A DNA stretch of 35,794 nucleotides, taken from positions 1 to 35,794 of the forward strand of contig CADDZS010000007.1 in the NCBI GenBank assembly GCA_902812485.1, read 5' to 3'. Within the stretch, counting starts at the first letter, position 1; every line of letters starts with the position of its first letter. The notes below the pieces were generated by a model. It did no database searches. It saw only the letters and a list, made by a program, of their open reading frames with translations, and was not told the DNA's origin. The position numbers and the translations under genes are program-made. Positions 16,501 through 23,700 of this stretch are shown piece by piece. The DNA is from an archaeon (GTDB lineage: Archaea; Thermoproteota; Nitrososphaeria; Nitrososphaerales; CADDZS01).

Positions 16501-17309
16501 TCCCATCCTTGGATGTTAAGATTTCTGAGTAGTTTCAAAAGTTTCTTTGATTTTCCTATGAGTCCGTCGTTAAGGACTCTTAGGGCACCTCCCCTGAGTT
16601 TGTTTGTCGCGATTCTTTCCATGTTCCTGTGAAGTACGACTTCGTAGTCGTCAGTCCAAACTCCATCAATCTCGACTGGCAGGTTTTCAATTGCCTTCCT
16701 CACATCTTCGTCTGTGACTTTGTACTGAAAGTTGCCAACTTCGCGCTCGTATATTCTCAATTCCTCAAGAAATCTTCCGGTTTCATCATCGAACGAGTTC
16801 GCGATGTATCTCTCCAACCCAAGAGTTTTTCTCACTCGATCGGCGATCACGAGTGTGAGGGCAGATTCGGTGCCACCTGCTGATCTCATGGGCCCTGCAA
16901 ATTCTACACTTAGATACTCGGTGTTGTTCTTGTTGCGCTTCGCTCGGACTGCTGTGATCCCTTGGATTGGAGCGACGGTCACACCATCGGTAATTATTGC
17001 AACTCCGAGTCGAACCGCCGTCTCCATGCGATCTTGGTTCTCACCGAGTGGGTACTTGCCAAGCGCGAGCCGCTCAGCCGCAATAATTGCTGCGGCTTCT
17101 GTTCTGTTCGTTTCGAGTAGTTGTCGCAGTTCATCGGCTATTGGGACATTAATGAGTTTGGAAACTCTGTCTGGCAGGTCGAAAGCAATGTCGGCTTCAA
17201 CGTTAAGTGTAGGATCCAGTCCTAAGGCTCGAGCACGACTTGCAACTGAATGTTCTTGGAGTAGTTTTGACTCTATTGTTGTCGTATAAATCCGGTATTG
17301 AGGTGGCAT
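13518..17309 (-). CDS. polC: DNA polymerase D large (catalytic) subunit DP2
   Basis: 1263 residues from the ATG at 17309 (MPPQYRIY); a TTG twelve codons earlier (17345) is possible and sits closer to the upstream gene. DP2 is the catalytic subunit of the archaeal replicative polymerase PolD, with an RNA-polymerase-like double-psi barrel active site. In TTG-based numbering, N-terminal DP2 motifs include FAGPMRSAGGTESAL at 149-163. Cys-rich zinc modules lie at 682-734 (CPKC, CSSC, CDQC, CAHC). The catalytic DCDGDGD is at 936-942, and a zinc finger CKKC...CLMC is at 1105-1124. The last 80 residues are a polar tail with two QTT(I/L) motifs that resemble PCNA-interacting peptides. Length is normal and no intein is present. 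It is the third gene of an operon after elf1 and GGGP synthase, 7-43 nt behind the latter. Confidence 0.95.
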   Translation of the reverse strand: MPPQYRIYTTTIESKLLQEHSVASRARALGLDPTLNVEADIAFDLPDRVSKLINVPIADELRQLLETNRTEAAAIIAAERLALGKYPLGENQDRMETAVRLGVAIITDGVTVAPIQGITAVRAKRNKNNTEYLSVEFAGPMRSAGGTESALTLVIADRVRKTLGLERYIANSFDDETGRFLEELRIYEREVGNFQYKVTDEDVRKAIENLPVEIDGVWTDDYEVVLHRNMERIATNKLRGGALRVLNDGLIGKSKKLLKLLRNLNIQGWDWLGELSGGNQRGSEETKTITSHFDDVISGRPVISMPGHEGGFRLRYGRAPNTGLHTIGIHPALFELLDYPVVVGTQIKVSMPGKAATVAPVDTIESPLVKLQNGSVIRLKTVREASAAKHKLHSVIHLGDILVSFGDFLENNHKLAPSGYVEEWWALELSDAIKTRYASTTTASLSLSLDYERIQQLTTNPVTAPLTFSEAVRLSTLLQIPLHPRYLLFWDKISPQEAIGLRENIIKHTRLEPKLFGKLPEPRSNSHNALVSVVVTSSDQKALLEKLGVEHNVEESQNLIIGEPYSHILQLCLATSKDKDEIDRIIQSGNWDNTNQLVSLFSGIEIRSKSSVTLGVRVGRPEKAMQRRMRPPVDGLFPIGRASNNRSARDILLASEKSDTVQIEIANLRCPKCQQLIIGSKCSSCDVKTAVFFICDQCSDRFQVSVEEIPLSGKISERCAHCNGRMRPTIKTDYQIRTELASASSKTKYKPIPPLRGVLGLSSLLKIPERLEKALLRQKYGLSVYRDGTIRYDATNLPLTHFRPCQILGPSVEKLKELGYTKDANGKPLESDNQLLELFSQDIVIPVEAGTFFVSVARYLDDLLSHHYGMEPYYKITDPNQLLGELVVGLAPHTSVGIVGRIIGFTNAQACFASPYWHSAKRRDCDGDGDSIILLLDALLNFSKRFLPAMIGGLMDAPLLVQPLVLPKEVQRQAHHMDVSTTYPREFYEASLREASPTEVEQSIETIGKRLDTPNQYMNFSFTHDTSSITVARARASYSTLNSLTEKLDRQIELANKIRAVNVDEVVKSVLKTHLLPDIIGNTKAFTAQRFRCKKCGTKYRRATIKGVCLMCGGELQSNVTRGSVQKYLQLGLRLASKYDVGDYLRSRFVLAAEELATLFKPEALQKGLEEFETIGTVAEEKAQIPKTSVSESESTDTVLSRRNENTTLVAADTQKTPRLSNFEGLQTTIDDDQFSESVEGQEQRSRSRTERKEEQDYQTTLI

Positions 17310-17352
17310 GTTCTTGGCGTGTAATTGCGAGTCGAACTGGAGCAATGTGACG

Positions 17353-18087
17353 TCACTTATGTGATATTACTCGACTTATATCACGCAAAGTGTCTTGAAA
17401 CTTGGGTTGCTCTAGGAGGTTCCCCACAACTAGGATGTCTGCGCCGGCTTTTGCTATTTTGGAAGCGGTTTCGGCAGATTTGATACCACCTCCTACCAGG
17501 AGGATCCCTTCGTAGACATTGCGAACCGCCTCGACGATGCGAGTAGGGACCGCTCCGTCGGCGCCGGAGCCGGCTTCCAGATACAGAAAGCGCATACCAA
17601 GATATTGGGCCGCGAGAGCATACATTGATGCCAGTGAGGGCTTGTCAGGAGGAATACCTCGTGACCTTCCGATGAAACCTGCAGATCCCCCTTCTCCTAT
17701 AATCAAATAGGCCATGGGCAACGCTGGCAGCTGGTATTTCCTTACGGCAAGTGCCCCAAGGGCCTGGGCTTCCGTTATGAAGTAAGGGTCGTCAGAGTTC
17801 ATCAGGGAAGAGAAGAAAATAGCATCTGCGCTTGGCGATATTCCGGAGACATTTCCAGGAAATAATATCACGAGTGATGTGACGTCACGCTTTACAGCTC
17901 TCACTACTTTGTCTAACTCGATTTGGTCGATTGCTGTTGAGCCGCCTACGAGTATGATCTTAGCGCCTGCAGATTCTGCTTGTCGGGCTAGTTTCGAGGC
18001 TTTTTTTGGGCTGATATTCTCAGAATCGATGAGGGCCGCGCAGATTGGCCCAGTCGTTGTGAGAAGCTCGTTGATTCTAAGTTCCAC
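17353..18087 (-). CDS. Geranylgeranylglyceryl phosphate synthase
   Basis: 244 residues from GTG. It catalyses the first committed step of archaeal ether-lipid synthesis, joining sn-glycerol-1-phosphate to geranylgeranyl diphosphate. The TIM-barrel signature is complete: LIDSEN near 20, LVGGSTAID at 46-54, LFPGNVSGIS at 75-84, the phosphate loop YLEAGSGA at 169-176, VGGGIKS at 198-204 and VVGNLLE at 220-226. These follow the PcrB/GGGPS superfamily; length and Mg site (the Asp in LIDSEN) are normal. It overlaps the upstream elf1 gene by 11 nt and is followed at once by the PolD large subunit, so lipid and replication genes share one transcript. Confidence 0.93.
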   Translation of the reverse strand: MELRINELLTTTGPICAALIDSENISPKKASKLARQAESAGAKIILVGGSTAIDQIELDKVVRAVKRDVTSLVILFPGNVSGISPSADAIFFSSLMNSDDPYFITEAQALGALAVRKYQLPALPMAYLIIGEGGSAGFIGRSRGIPPDKPSLASMYALAAQYLGMRFLYLEAGSGADGAVPTRIVEAVRNVYEGILLVGGGIKSAETASKIAKAGADILVVGNLLEQPKFQDTLRDISRVISHK

Positions 18088-18349
18088 TTTGGGAAGCTGG
18101 AGTTGTCTCAGGAGTTATTACACCTGTTTGTTCTTGGTTGAAACTATCAACAAATTCGTTGTAGATGTCGATTGGTTCTTTTCCTTGGTTGGAAACTTCT
18201 TTGCTACGACCACAACTTCCACATGAGATTATGGTAGTATCCTGCTTTGCTTGGAGGCGGACGGAAACCATTCCGCAGTTCGGGCATGTGAACACCTTTG
18301 GGAGCGTCTTCTTGACAACATGGAGTACTCTTCTCCTTCTTCGGCCCAT
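18077..18349 (-). CDS. Transcription elongation factor Elf1-like zinc-ribbon protein
   Basis: 90 residues. A basic N-terminus (MGRRRRRVLHVVKKTLP) leads to the four-cysteine ribbon TCPNCG (Cys22, Cys25) and SCGSCG (Cys43, Cys46). EPIDIYNEFVDSFN follows, the helix that characterises the Elf1 family in archaea and eukaryotes, then a disordered Thr/Ser tail. In eukaryotes Elf1 binds RNA polymerase II near the downstream DNA channel; archaeal homologues are inferred to act the same way. It is the first gene of the operon with GGGP synthase and PolD large subunit and has a clear TATA box 52-60 nt upstream. Confidence 0.88.
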   Translation of the reverse strand: MGRRRRRVLHVVKKTLPKVFTCPNCGMVSVRLQAKQDTTIISCGSCGRSKEVSNQGKEPIDIYNEFVDSFNQEQTGVITPETTPASQSGT

Positions 18350-18399
18350 TTTCTATTCACTCTTCTTCGAGAATGATTGGGGGATTTGTTTGCGATTTC

Positions 18400-18408
18400 T
18401 TTTATACC
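18400..18408 (-). promoter_or_regulatory. TATA box of the elf1-GGGPS-PolD operon
   Basis: The minus strand reads GGTATAAAA. Initiation near 18375 leaves a leader of about 25 nt. The 180-nt gap to the divergent gene at 18533 shows no other clear promoter element. Confidence 0.55.
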
Positions 18409-18532
18409 ATTTGCCTTTGAGGACGTATCCTCTAGGGTAAGAGAGAAGAACAGGTTGCGTTTTTGTACGATTGGTGTTTGTGATACTTTTTTGTATGACG
18501 GCTGGTGTTTTTAGCTGGGCGTAAGCATTCCT

Positions 18533-18910
18533 TTGGATCCTCTGCTAGAGTTTCTTTTGAAGAGGGCGTCTGTTACACAGATTCAATTCGAGACGATGGT
18601 TCTATCAAAGGGGGAGGGGAGACTAGGGAAAAAAGCATCGTTGCGGAAAGGAGGCCCAGTGTCGAAGGGCTCTTTTTGGAGGACCCTTCGACAAGCAAGA
18701 AGCAATGTGGAGTCTTCTGTTTATACGGTATTGTTGATGAGTTATGCTGGGTTGATTCCTAGTGGAAAGTTGAATCAGCTTGCCAGAGTAGCTAGTCTTG
18801 TGCAGGAAATTCGTAAGCAAGACCTCGGGAAGGAAGATCTGGCAAGAGTGGAGAGGGCTGCAGAAGAATTTGTCCAGGAATTTAGTGGTAGGGCAAAAGG
18901 TTATTTGTGA
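18533..18910 (+). CDS. Conserved-looking helical protein near the origin, function unknown
   Basis: 125 residues from TTG. It reads as well-folded alpha-helical sequence: PLLEFLLKRASVTQIQFETM, a basic loop, then SFWRTLRQARSNVESSVYTV and LNQLARVASLVQEIR. The C-terminal region is acidic and basic in alternation, ending in FSGRAKGYL. No membrane helix or metal motif is seen. I do not recognise the family. The gene lies 36 nt before a membrane-tethered winged-helix gene on the same strand, so they may be co-transcribed. Confidence 0.6.
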   Translation: MDPLLEFLLKRASVTQIQFETMVLSKGEGRLGKKASLRKGGPVSKGSFWRTLRQARSNVESSVYTVLLMSYAGLIPSGKLNQLARVASLVQEIRKQDLGKEDLARVERAAEEFVQEFSGRAKGYL

Positions 18911-18946
18911 TACGTTGTGATTACGATAACGTGATTTGATGTCACG

Positions 18947-19570
18947 TTGGATTTGCTGACTTTTCTGTTGCTGCTGAGCGTGTTATGTGTAGGAGCTATC
19001 TTGGTAGTCTTGTTTGTGATTTCTAGGAAATCACTTCGGTTGGGGGAAGGTTGGAAGGTCGATCTTTTGGGGATTGTGCAGGAATTTGATAAGAGGGTTA
19101 GACAGCTGCAGGAACGTTTGGTGGAACAAGATGTAGCGTTGGAGCTTCAGAAGTTAAGGCTGTCTCGGCTTGAAGAGAGCATTGGTCGTGAATCAACTTG
19201 GAGAGAGAAAGAGAGGCCAGTGGAGGTAAGCGCTGATATTCGGGAAGGGTCTGATCTTTATCGACGAAGGGAGGAAGTCTCGGTTGGGAAAAGGTTTGAG
19301 AGGCGTTCAGGGCGGTCAGAGGGTTTGAAAGAGATGGCATTGGGGTCGCAGCTTGAATTTCTCAAGGCTGTTGCGGAGCTTGGTGGTGTTGCGACGTCTA
19401 GGGAGGTTCAGCTAAAGCTCGGAAAATCGCGTGAGCATACTGCCAGGATGATGAGTTCTTTGTTCATGGATGGGTTTGTTTCTAGGGATGATAAATCGCG
19501 GCCGTTCAAGTATGCTCTGTCGTCTAAAGGTCGGGAGATGCTTGCAGATTTTGTGGGCAAGGACGACTAG
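18947..19570 (+). CDS. Membrane-tethered winged-helix DNA-binding protein
   Basis: 207 residues from TTG. One N-terminal membrane helix (about 4-26) is followed by a predicted coiled coil (about 44-80, FDKRVRQLQERLVEQDVAL and onward), a charged linker, and a C-terminal winged-helix domain from about 133. In that domain QLEFLKAVAELGG, VATSREVQLKLGKSREHTAR and DGFVSRDDKSRPFKYALS have the helix-turn-helix-wing order of MarR/ArsR-type domains. The layout places a DNA-binding domain under the membrane close to the replication origin. Target and signal are unknown. It ends in a 4-nt overlap with the convergent gene at 19567. Confidence 0.65.
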   Translation: MDLLTFLLLLSVLCVGAILVVLFVISRKSLRLGEGWKVDLLGIVQEFDKRVRQLQERLVEQDVALELQKLRLSRLEESIGRESTWREKERPVEVSADIREGSDLYRRREEVSVGKRFERRSGRSEGLKEMALGSQLEFLKAVAELGGVATSREVQLKLGKSREHTARMMSSLFMDGFVSRDDKSRPFKYALSSKGREMLADFVGKDD

Positions 19571-20064
19571 GTTGTGATGATGTCAGGAGCTGGTGTGAAG
19601 GATAGGGAAAGATCTGTGCTTCGAGAACTATCGTCGGGGTTGTCCCGTAGGAGTCTGTATAGCCAACTGGATCCATTTCTGGTTCGGCTGAGTATTCGTC
19701 GCTGGAAAAGGCGTGTTAAGTAAGCAGACACGGTGGGAAGACTGAGGTCAAGTCCCATTTCTTCGCGTAATGCCTGAAGAATGTCTTTCGAACTGAAGGT
19801 GCCGAATTTGAATTTTTTTGTTATTAGGAGGTACACTCTTGAGAAGTTCGTGTCAGCGAGTGGCTCATTTATGGATGGTTGTTCGTGTGACAAGGACGGT
19901 TGTTGCGGCGTCGGAGGAGATGGTATGTCGAGAAGGCGGATTGTCTTAATGAGTTCTTCTTTTCTTGCTCCCTCAACCGTCAAAGTGTATCTGGCGCCGT
20001 ACTGATCTGTAAATTCGATCTTGACTCTTGGGGAGTTTTTTTGTGTGGATGAGAAGCTTGGCAT
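19567..20064 (-). CDS. Predicted winged-helix protein next to the origin
   Basis: 165 residues. The N-terminal part (about 12-48, VKIEFTDQYGARYTLTVEG) looks like a small beta domain, followed by a Pro/Ser-rich linker (about 49-70). The second half, FSRVYLLITKKFKFGTFSSK, DILQALREEMG, LSLPTVSAYLTRLFQRRILS and SSWLYRLL, has the pattern of a winged helix-turn-helix. The tail is disordered and Ser/Asp-rich. No family can be named with certainty. It is the nearest gene left of the ORB repeats and faces away from them, so its promoter lies within the origin flank. Its plus strand is strongly G-rich although the gene reads minus. Confidence 0.6.
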   Translation of the reverse strand: MPSFSSTQKNSPRVKIEFTDQYGARYTLTVEGARKEELIKTIRLLDIPSPPTPQQPSLSHEQPSINEPLADTNFSRVYLLITKKFKFGTFSSKDILQALREEMGLDLSLPTVSAYLTRLFQRRILSRTRNGSSWLYRLLRDNPDDSSRSTDLSLSFTPAPDIITT

Positions 20065-20266
20065 TTTGAATTCGCCAGGTGCAGAATGGCATTAAGCGAT
20101 AGATTGTTGTGGTAGGCTATGTGGGATTTCGGTTCTAATAACTTGTCAAGGTGTAAAGTTGTAAACATTGAGTCTAGGACATTTCCCTAACATTTTGGAT
20201 ATTATGAGAGGTTTGTATGTTGAACGCGACTTGGTAGGTGAGTTGATAGTATTTTCGGAGCCAAGT

Positions 20267-20280
20267 CTCCAGTGGAAAGG
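20267..20280 (+). repeat. ORB repeat 1 (Orc1/Cdc6-binding site)
   Basis: CTCCAGTGGAAAGG followed by TACGGGTGG, giving core plus G-rich arm. It is the leftmost copy. Confidence 0.8.
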
Positions 20281-20326
20281 TACGGGTGGTGTTGATGTCT
20301 TTGCTTGTCAACCGTTGCAAACTGGA

Positions 20327-20338
20327 CTCCAGTGGAAG
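20327..20338 (+). repeat. ORB repeat 2
   Basis: CTCCAGTGGAAG followed by TATAGGGGTG. It lies exactly 60 nt from repeat 1 and has the same orientation. Confidence 0.8.
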
Positions 20339-20427
20339 TATAGGGGTGTTAGCGGCTTTTACCGGCTTTTCGTTCTTAATTGGTGGTTGACGTTGGGCGG
20401 GTGGGGGTTTCCCCGTGCTCCCATTGG

Positions 20428-20440
20428 TTTCCAGTGGAAG
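20428..20440 (+). repeat. ORB repeat 3
   Basis: TTTCCAGTGGAAG, 102 nt from repeat 2, same orientation. The G-rich arm is weak here (TGAAGTG), so this is the most degenerate copy. Confidence 0.72.
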
Positions 20441-20479
20441 TGAAGTGATCTCGCTTTGTTGTAGCGTTATGGAGTAAGC

Positions 20480-20530
20480 GTTAGTTGATATTGATATTAG
20501 CTATAATTCACACTATGGTTTTTATTGCTC
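20480..20530. other. AT-rich element in oriC, candidate unwinding site
   Basis: About 50 nt dominated by A and T, with repeated GATATT and a TATAATT, located between ORB repeats 3 and 4. The strand skew changes sign within or just after it. Role inferred from position and composition. Confidence 0.5.
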
Positions 20531-20596
20531 AAATAGAGTCCCATGAATTTGACTTCACAACCAGAACCTCTTAGCTAACCCACAAAATAAAATGGT

Positions 20597-20610
20597 CTCC
20601 AGTGGAAAAA
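20597..20610 (+). repeat. ORB repeat 4, at the orc1 promoter
   Basis: CTCCAGTGGAAAAA followed by CAGGTCAGTGGG. It lies 168 nt from repeat 3 and ends 24 nt before the orc1 ATG, directly behind the TATA-like AAATAAAA at 20585-20592. Bound initiator would cover the transcription start, so autorepression is likely. Confidence 0.78.
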
Positions 20611-20634
20611 CAGGTCAGTGGGTCATGAATAAGA

Positions 20635-21891
20635 ATGAAAAGTTCACTTCAAGAACAACCCGATCAACTCGAATCCATTTTCACAAAAGCTCTCACCTCA
20701 AACAGACTGATTACCCAAGACGCTGTCTTGAGATCTGACTACTTACCTAACAAACTTCCATTCAGGGGCCTCCAAATCGCTTCCCTAGGTGAGATACTAG
20801 CACCGACGTTACACTACTCAAAACCCTCGAATGTCCTAATCTATGGCAAGACAGGGACCGGAAAAACTGCTGTCACCAAATACACAATGAACAAACTCAA
20901 AGAAACCTCCATAGCAAACCAGATACCCTTAGCCTTCATCTACACGAATGCTCGTCTCTGCGGCACCGAATACAGGCTGCTTGCCGAAATGGCCGCAGCC
21001 ACAAACCTCCAGATCCCATTCACAGGTCTCGCGCTAACAGAAGTTCTCTCTCGACTCGAAAACCACATCCGAAGGCAAAGATCACCCATCATCTTGGTGA
21101 TCGATGAGGTGGACTACCTCGTAAAAACATACAACGATGACTTACTGTACAATCTAACAACACTCTCAGAACGAATCACCCCTTCTTTCATATCCATCAT
21201 TGGAATTTCAAACGACCTCCAATTCAAGGATCAGCTAGGAGCAAGAGTACAGAGCCGCCTCTCAGAAGAAGAGATAGTCTTTCCACCTTACACTGTTCCA
21301 GAGCTAGCAAGCATACTCAAAGAACGGGCCACAATGGCCCTCCGCCAAGGTTCGTACACTGAAGCAGCCATCAACCTATGCGCTGCACTATCCGCCTCCG
21401 AGCACGGAGACGCAAGGCGAGCGGTCGATCTGCTCCGGGTTGGAGCAGAGACCGCGGAAAGAGAAGGGAGCGAGATCCTCGAAGAAAAACACATTCGATT
21501 AGCATTACAAAAAATAGACCAAGACAGAGTAAACGAAGCCCTCAAAACACTACCCCTACACGCCAAGCTTCTCCTACTAGGGGCCGCCACAGCGTCCCAC
21601 CCCACTCAAAACTACGTGTCAACCGGAGCCCTTTATGAAACCTATAGCAATCTCGCAAAGGCCTGCGACATCGAACCACTGACTACAAGAAGAGCCTCCT
21701 CCATACTCACTGAGCTCCACACCTTGGGTCTGCTCTCAGCACACCTAGTCAACTATGGGAGATATGGCCGAACCAAGCAAATAAGGCCACAAATATCACT
21801 AGATACAATCCAAAAAGCCTTTTCAGAAGACCCAATAATCGGAACCATAACAACAAAGAAAACCCAATCCCCACAAACCCCAACCAACTAG
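20635..21891 (+). CDS. cdc6: Orc1/Cdc6 replication initiator
   Basis: 418 residues. It is an AAA+ ATPase that recognises ORB elements and loads the MCM helicase. Walker A GKTGTGKT is at 71-78, Walker B VIDEVD at 155-160, sensor 1 with Asn193 in GISND, and sensor 2 Arg pair in DARRAVDLLR (259-268). The C-terminal winged-helix DNA-binding domain spans about 300-400, with a Pro/Thr tail after it. All key residues are intact. The gene is extremely C- and A-rich on its coding strand compared with genes further away, matching the skew on the right of the origin. It is expressed from the origin region, with an ORB overlapping its promoter, and converges on the PolD small-subunit gene. Confidence 0.95.
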   Translation: MKSSLQEQPDQLESIFTKALTSNRLITQDAVLRSDYLPNKLPFRGLQIASLGEILAPTLHYSKPSNVLIYGKTGTGKTAVTKYTMNKLKETSIANQIPLAFIYTNARLCGTEYRLLAEMAAATNLQIPFTGLALTEVLSRLENHIRRQRSPIILVIDEVDYLVKTYNDDLLYNLTTLSERITPSFISIIGISNDLQFKDQLGARVQSRLSEEEIVFPPYTVPELASILKERATMALRQGSYTEAAINLCAALSASEHGDARRAVDLLRVGAETAEREGSEILEEKHIRLALQKIDQDRVNEALKTLPLHAKLLLLGAATASHPTQNYVSTGALYETYSNLAKACDIEPLTTRRASSILTELHTLGLLSAHLVNYGRYGRTKQIRPQISLDTIQKAFSEDPIIGTITTKKTQSPQTPTN

Positions 21892-22018
21892 CGACACTCA
21901 CACCCAACATAACCAAGACCCAATGCTCTCTTCTCCTTTACCCATTTCCGCCCACGACACTCGCAAAAAGACCCCATCATCAATCCTCGAAGCCCCTTAT
22001 GATACCAAAACTTTCCAC

Positions 22019-23644
22019 TCAACCACTTGTCACAAAGTCCAAGACAGAAACCTCCAGGGTAGAAAGATTAACCACCGGAACAACACCCGGCGTTGGTATA
22101 ATGCCAAGATTCGCTTGGTAAACAGTCTGCCCTTGCCATGTTCCTGAATTGATCAACAATGTCCCCCTGTATATATCACACCCAACCGTGTGAACATGAC
22201 CAGCATGGAAAATATCCGGCACCTCCCCAATGACAAGCAGGTCTTTTTTCATCGGCGCCACCGGGGTACGCAGTCCGAAAGAAGGTGCGAGATGCCTGGC
22301 CCTCAACAACACTTTCATAGCCTCTGTAGGCCGCTCATATGAAGTACCAGAAACCGATGCAAACACATCATCAAGACTTCTTCCATGAAACACCAAAACT
22401 CTCACCCCGCTTAATCTAAGAAAACAAGGATCCCCAACCATACAGATATTCTCCAACTCGTACAAACTTGAGGCATACTCGACCGGAATCTTGGGTTGGG
22501 GAAGAGCTTGTCTCGTACAATCGTGATTGCCTGGCGCTATTATCACTTGAACTGAACGCGGTATCTTCGCAAACTTCTCCAACACCATATCATACTGCTT
22601 CTTAACATCCATCTCCACCAGCTCTTCCTCCTGACCAGGAAAAACACCAACGCCATCGACTAGATCCCCTCCAACCACCAAGTATTTTACACGACGAGCT
22701 ATCTCCTCATAGGAAATATCTCCGGACATCTTTCCTTGAAAGCGTCCGTTCAACCATGAAACAAATCTATCAAAGGCCCCTTCTAAGAATCTCCTGCTCC
22801 CCATGTGCAAATCCGAACTAAAAACAGCAAACTCCGTTTTCTTTGACGTTGACACTGCCTTGCTAGGGACATCAGGATAGATCAGCTTCTTCGCCACTAC
22901 TGTCCCTTCCGTCGAAACCTCCCCTTCTACCGAAACGCAACTATCCAATAGCACATCCTCAACATTTCTACAAAACTCTTCGCCAAATCCTACTACTACT
23001 AACTGCCCCGTGTCATCTTCCAACACAACACGCGCTTGTCGCCCCTCAGATTTCTTCGACAAAACAAGCCCCACAACACCTACTTTTTCGCCTGCGCCGA
23101 GCGATGAAACTTCAGACACCTTCACGAGACGACTGTCCCTTGTTCGCGCCGAAAGAATTCGTCCCAGCTTCTCGTAACGATCCTTGAAGAGTGCCGAGAA
23201 TCCATCGCCGAGACTAGATTGAACTTCCTCAGACGAATCCATCACAACCTCAAAACTTCCAATCTCTTGACCGCCTTCTATGCTGGACCATTCCCCCGAA
23301 CCGTCAGTTATATCACCGCTCTTTTGTATCTTGGGATTCTCCAATTCGTCGTAAAGCTCAGGGAACTCCTCAATAAGATCCTTGACTGAGATCCTACTCC
23401 TATTCTTGCTGAAACCGCCTTCAATAACGGGGCCCTTGGAAGTCGACTTTACACCGATGAGACGATCCACGATACGCTCCACCAGCTTTCGGCCACTGTA
23501 TGACTCTCCAACTGTTCCTACGCGAACCCCTATATTCGACTCCGCCACTTTGCCTAGCATCACTACGACCTCCGGGTCCACCTCAAATCCCTCCTCTAGG
23601 AGTCTCCTCAACAATCCGGATAGAGCCTCATCACGTGCAACCAT
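22019..23644 (-). CDS. polB: DNA polymerase D small subunit DP1 (3'-5' exonuclease)
   Basis: 541 residues, within the normal range. DP1 provides proofreading and contacts DP2. After an N-terminal helical domain and a polar linker (about 70-150), an OB-fold region covers about 175-255 (VGVVGLVLSKKS, RVVLEDDTGQLVVVGFG). The Mre11-like phosphoesterase domain follows: SDLHMGS with Asp278 and His280, GGDLVDG at 325-331, PGNHD at 371-375, His420 in LVFHGRS, and GHVH at 482-485. All metal ligands expected for an active exonuclease are visible. Transcription runs toward the origin. The gene converges with orc1 across a 127-nt spacer and lies 56 nt after the phosphohexomutase gene, so those two may share a transcript. 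Confidence 0.95.
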   Translation of the reverse strand: MVARDEALSGLLRRLLEEGFEVDPEVVVMLGKVAESNIGVRVGTVGESYSGRKLVERIVDRLIGVKSTSKGPVIEGGFSKNRSRISVKDLIEEFPELYDELENPKIQKSGDITDGSGEWSSIEGGQEIGSFEVVMDSSEEVQSSLGDGFSALFKDRYEKLGRILSARTRDSRLVKVSEVSSLGAGEKVGVVGLVLSKKSEGRQARVVLEDDTGQLVVVGFGEEFCRNVEDVLLDSCVSVEGEVSTEGTVVAKKLIYPDVPSKAVSTSKKTEFAVFSSDLHMGSRRFLEGAFDRFVSWLNGRFQGKMSGDISYEEIARRVKYLVVGGDLVDGVGVFPGQEEELVEMDVKKQYDMVLEKFAKIPRSVQVIIAPGNHDCTRQALPQPKIPVEYASSLYELENICMVGDPCFLRLSGVRVLVFHGRSLDDVFASVSGTSYERPTEAMKVLLRARHLAPSFGLRTPVAPMKKDLLVIGEVPDIFHAGHVHTVGCDIYRGTLLINSGTWQGQTVYQANLGIIPTPGVVPVVNLSTLEVSVLDFVTSG

Positions 23645-23700
23645 TTCGAACTCTACGCACCATCAGTACCAACATCCCTCAATTTGCATCCCAAAAAACT

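Larger units (their letters stand above)
20065..20634. other. Replication origin (oriC) with four ORB-type Orc1/Cdc6 sites
   Basis: This 570-nt non-coding region lies directly before orc1/cdc6. It contains four copies of the mini-ORB core TCCAGTGGAA, all in plus orientation, three of them followed by G-rich stretches as in classical ORB elements. An AT-rich segment at about 20480-20530 lies between the third and fourth copies and could be the unwinding element. The strand composition flips inside this AT-rich segment, a further sign of an origin. An open frame reads across three of the repeats but has no protein character. Confidence 0.85.

Noticed and set aside
18912-18932. Inverted repeat ACGTT...AACGT between two plus-strand genes
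   Set aside because: Only five pairs with an 11-nt spacer, compatible with chance.
20168-20443. 91-codon plus-strand frame across the origin, with repeated LQWK
   Set aside because: The repeated peptide is just the ORB repeat read three times because the spacings (60 and 102 nt) are multiples of three. Composition is not protein-like and the region is the origin.
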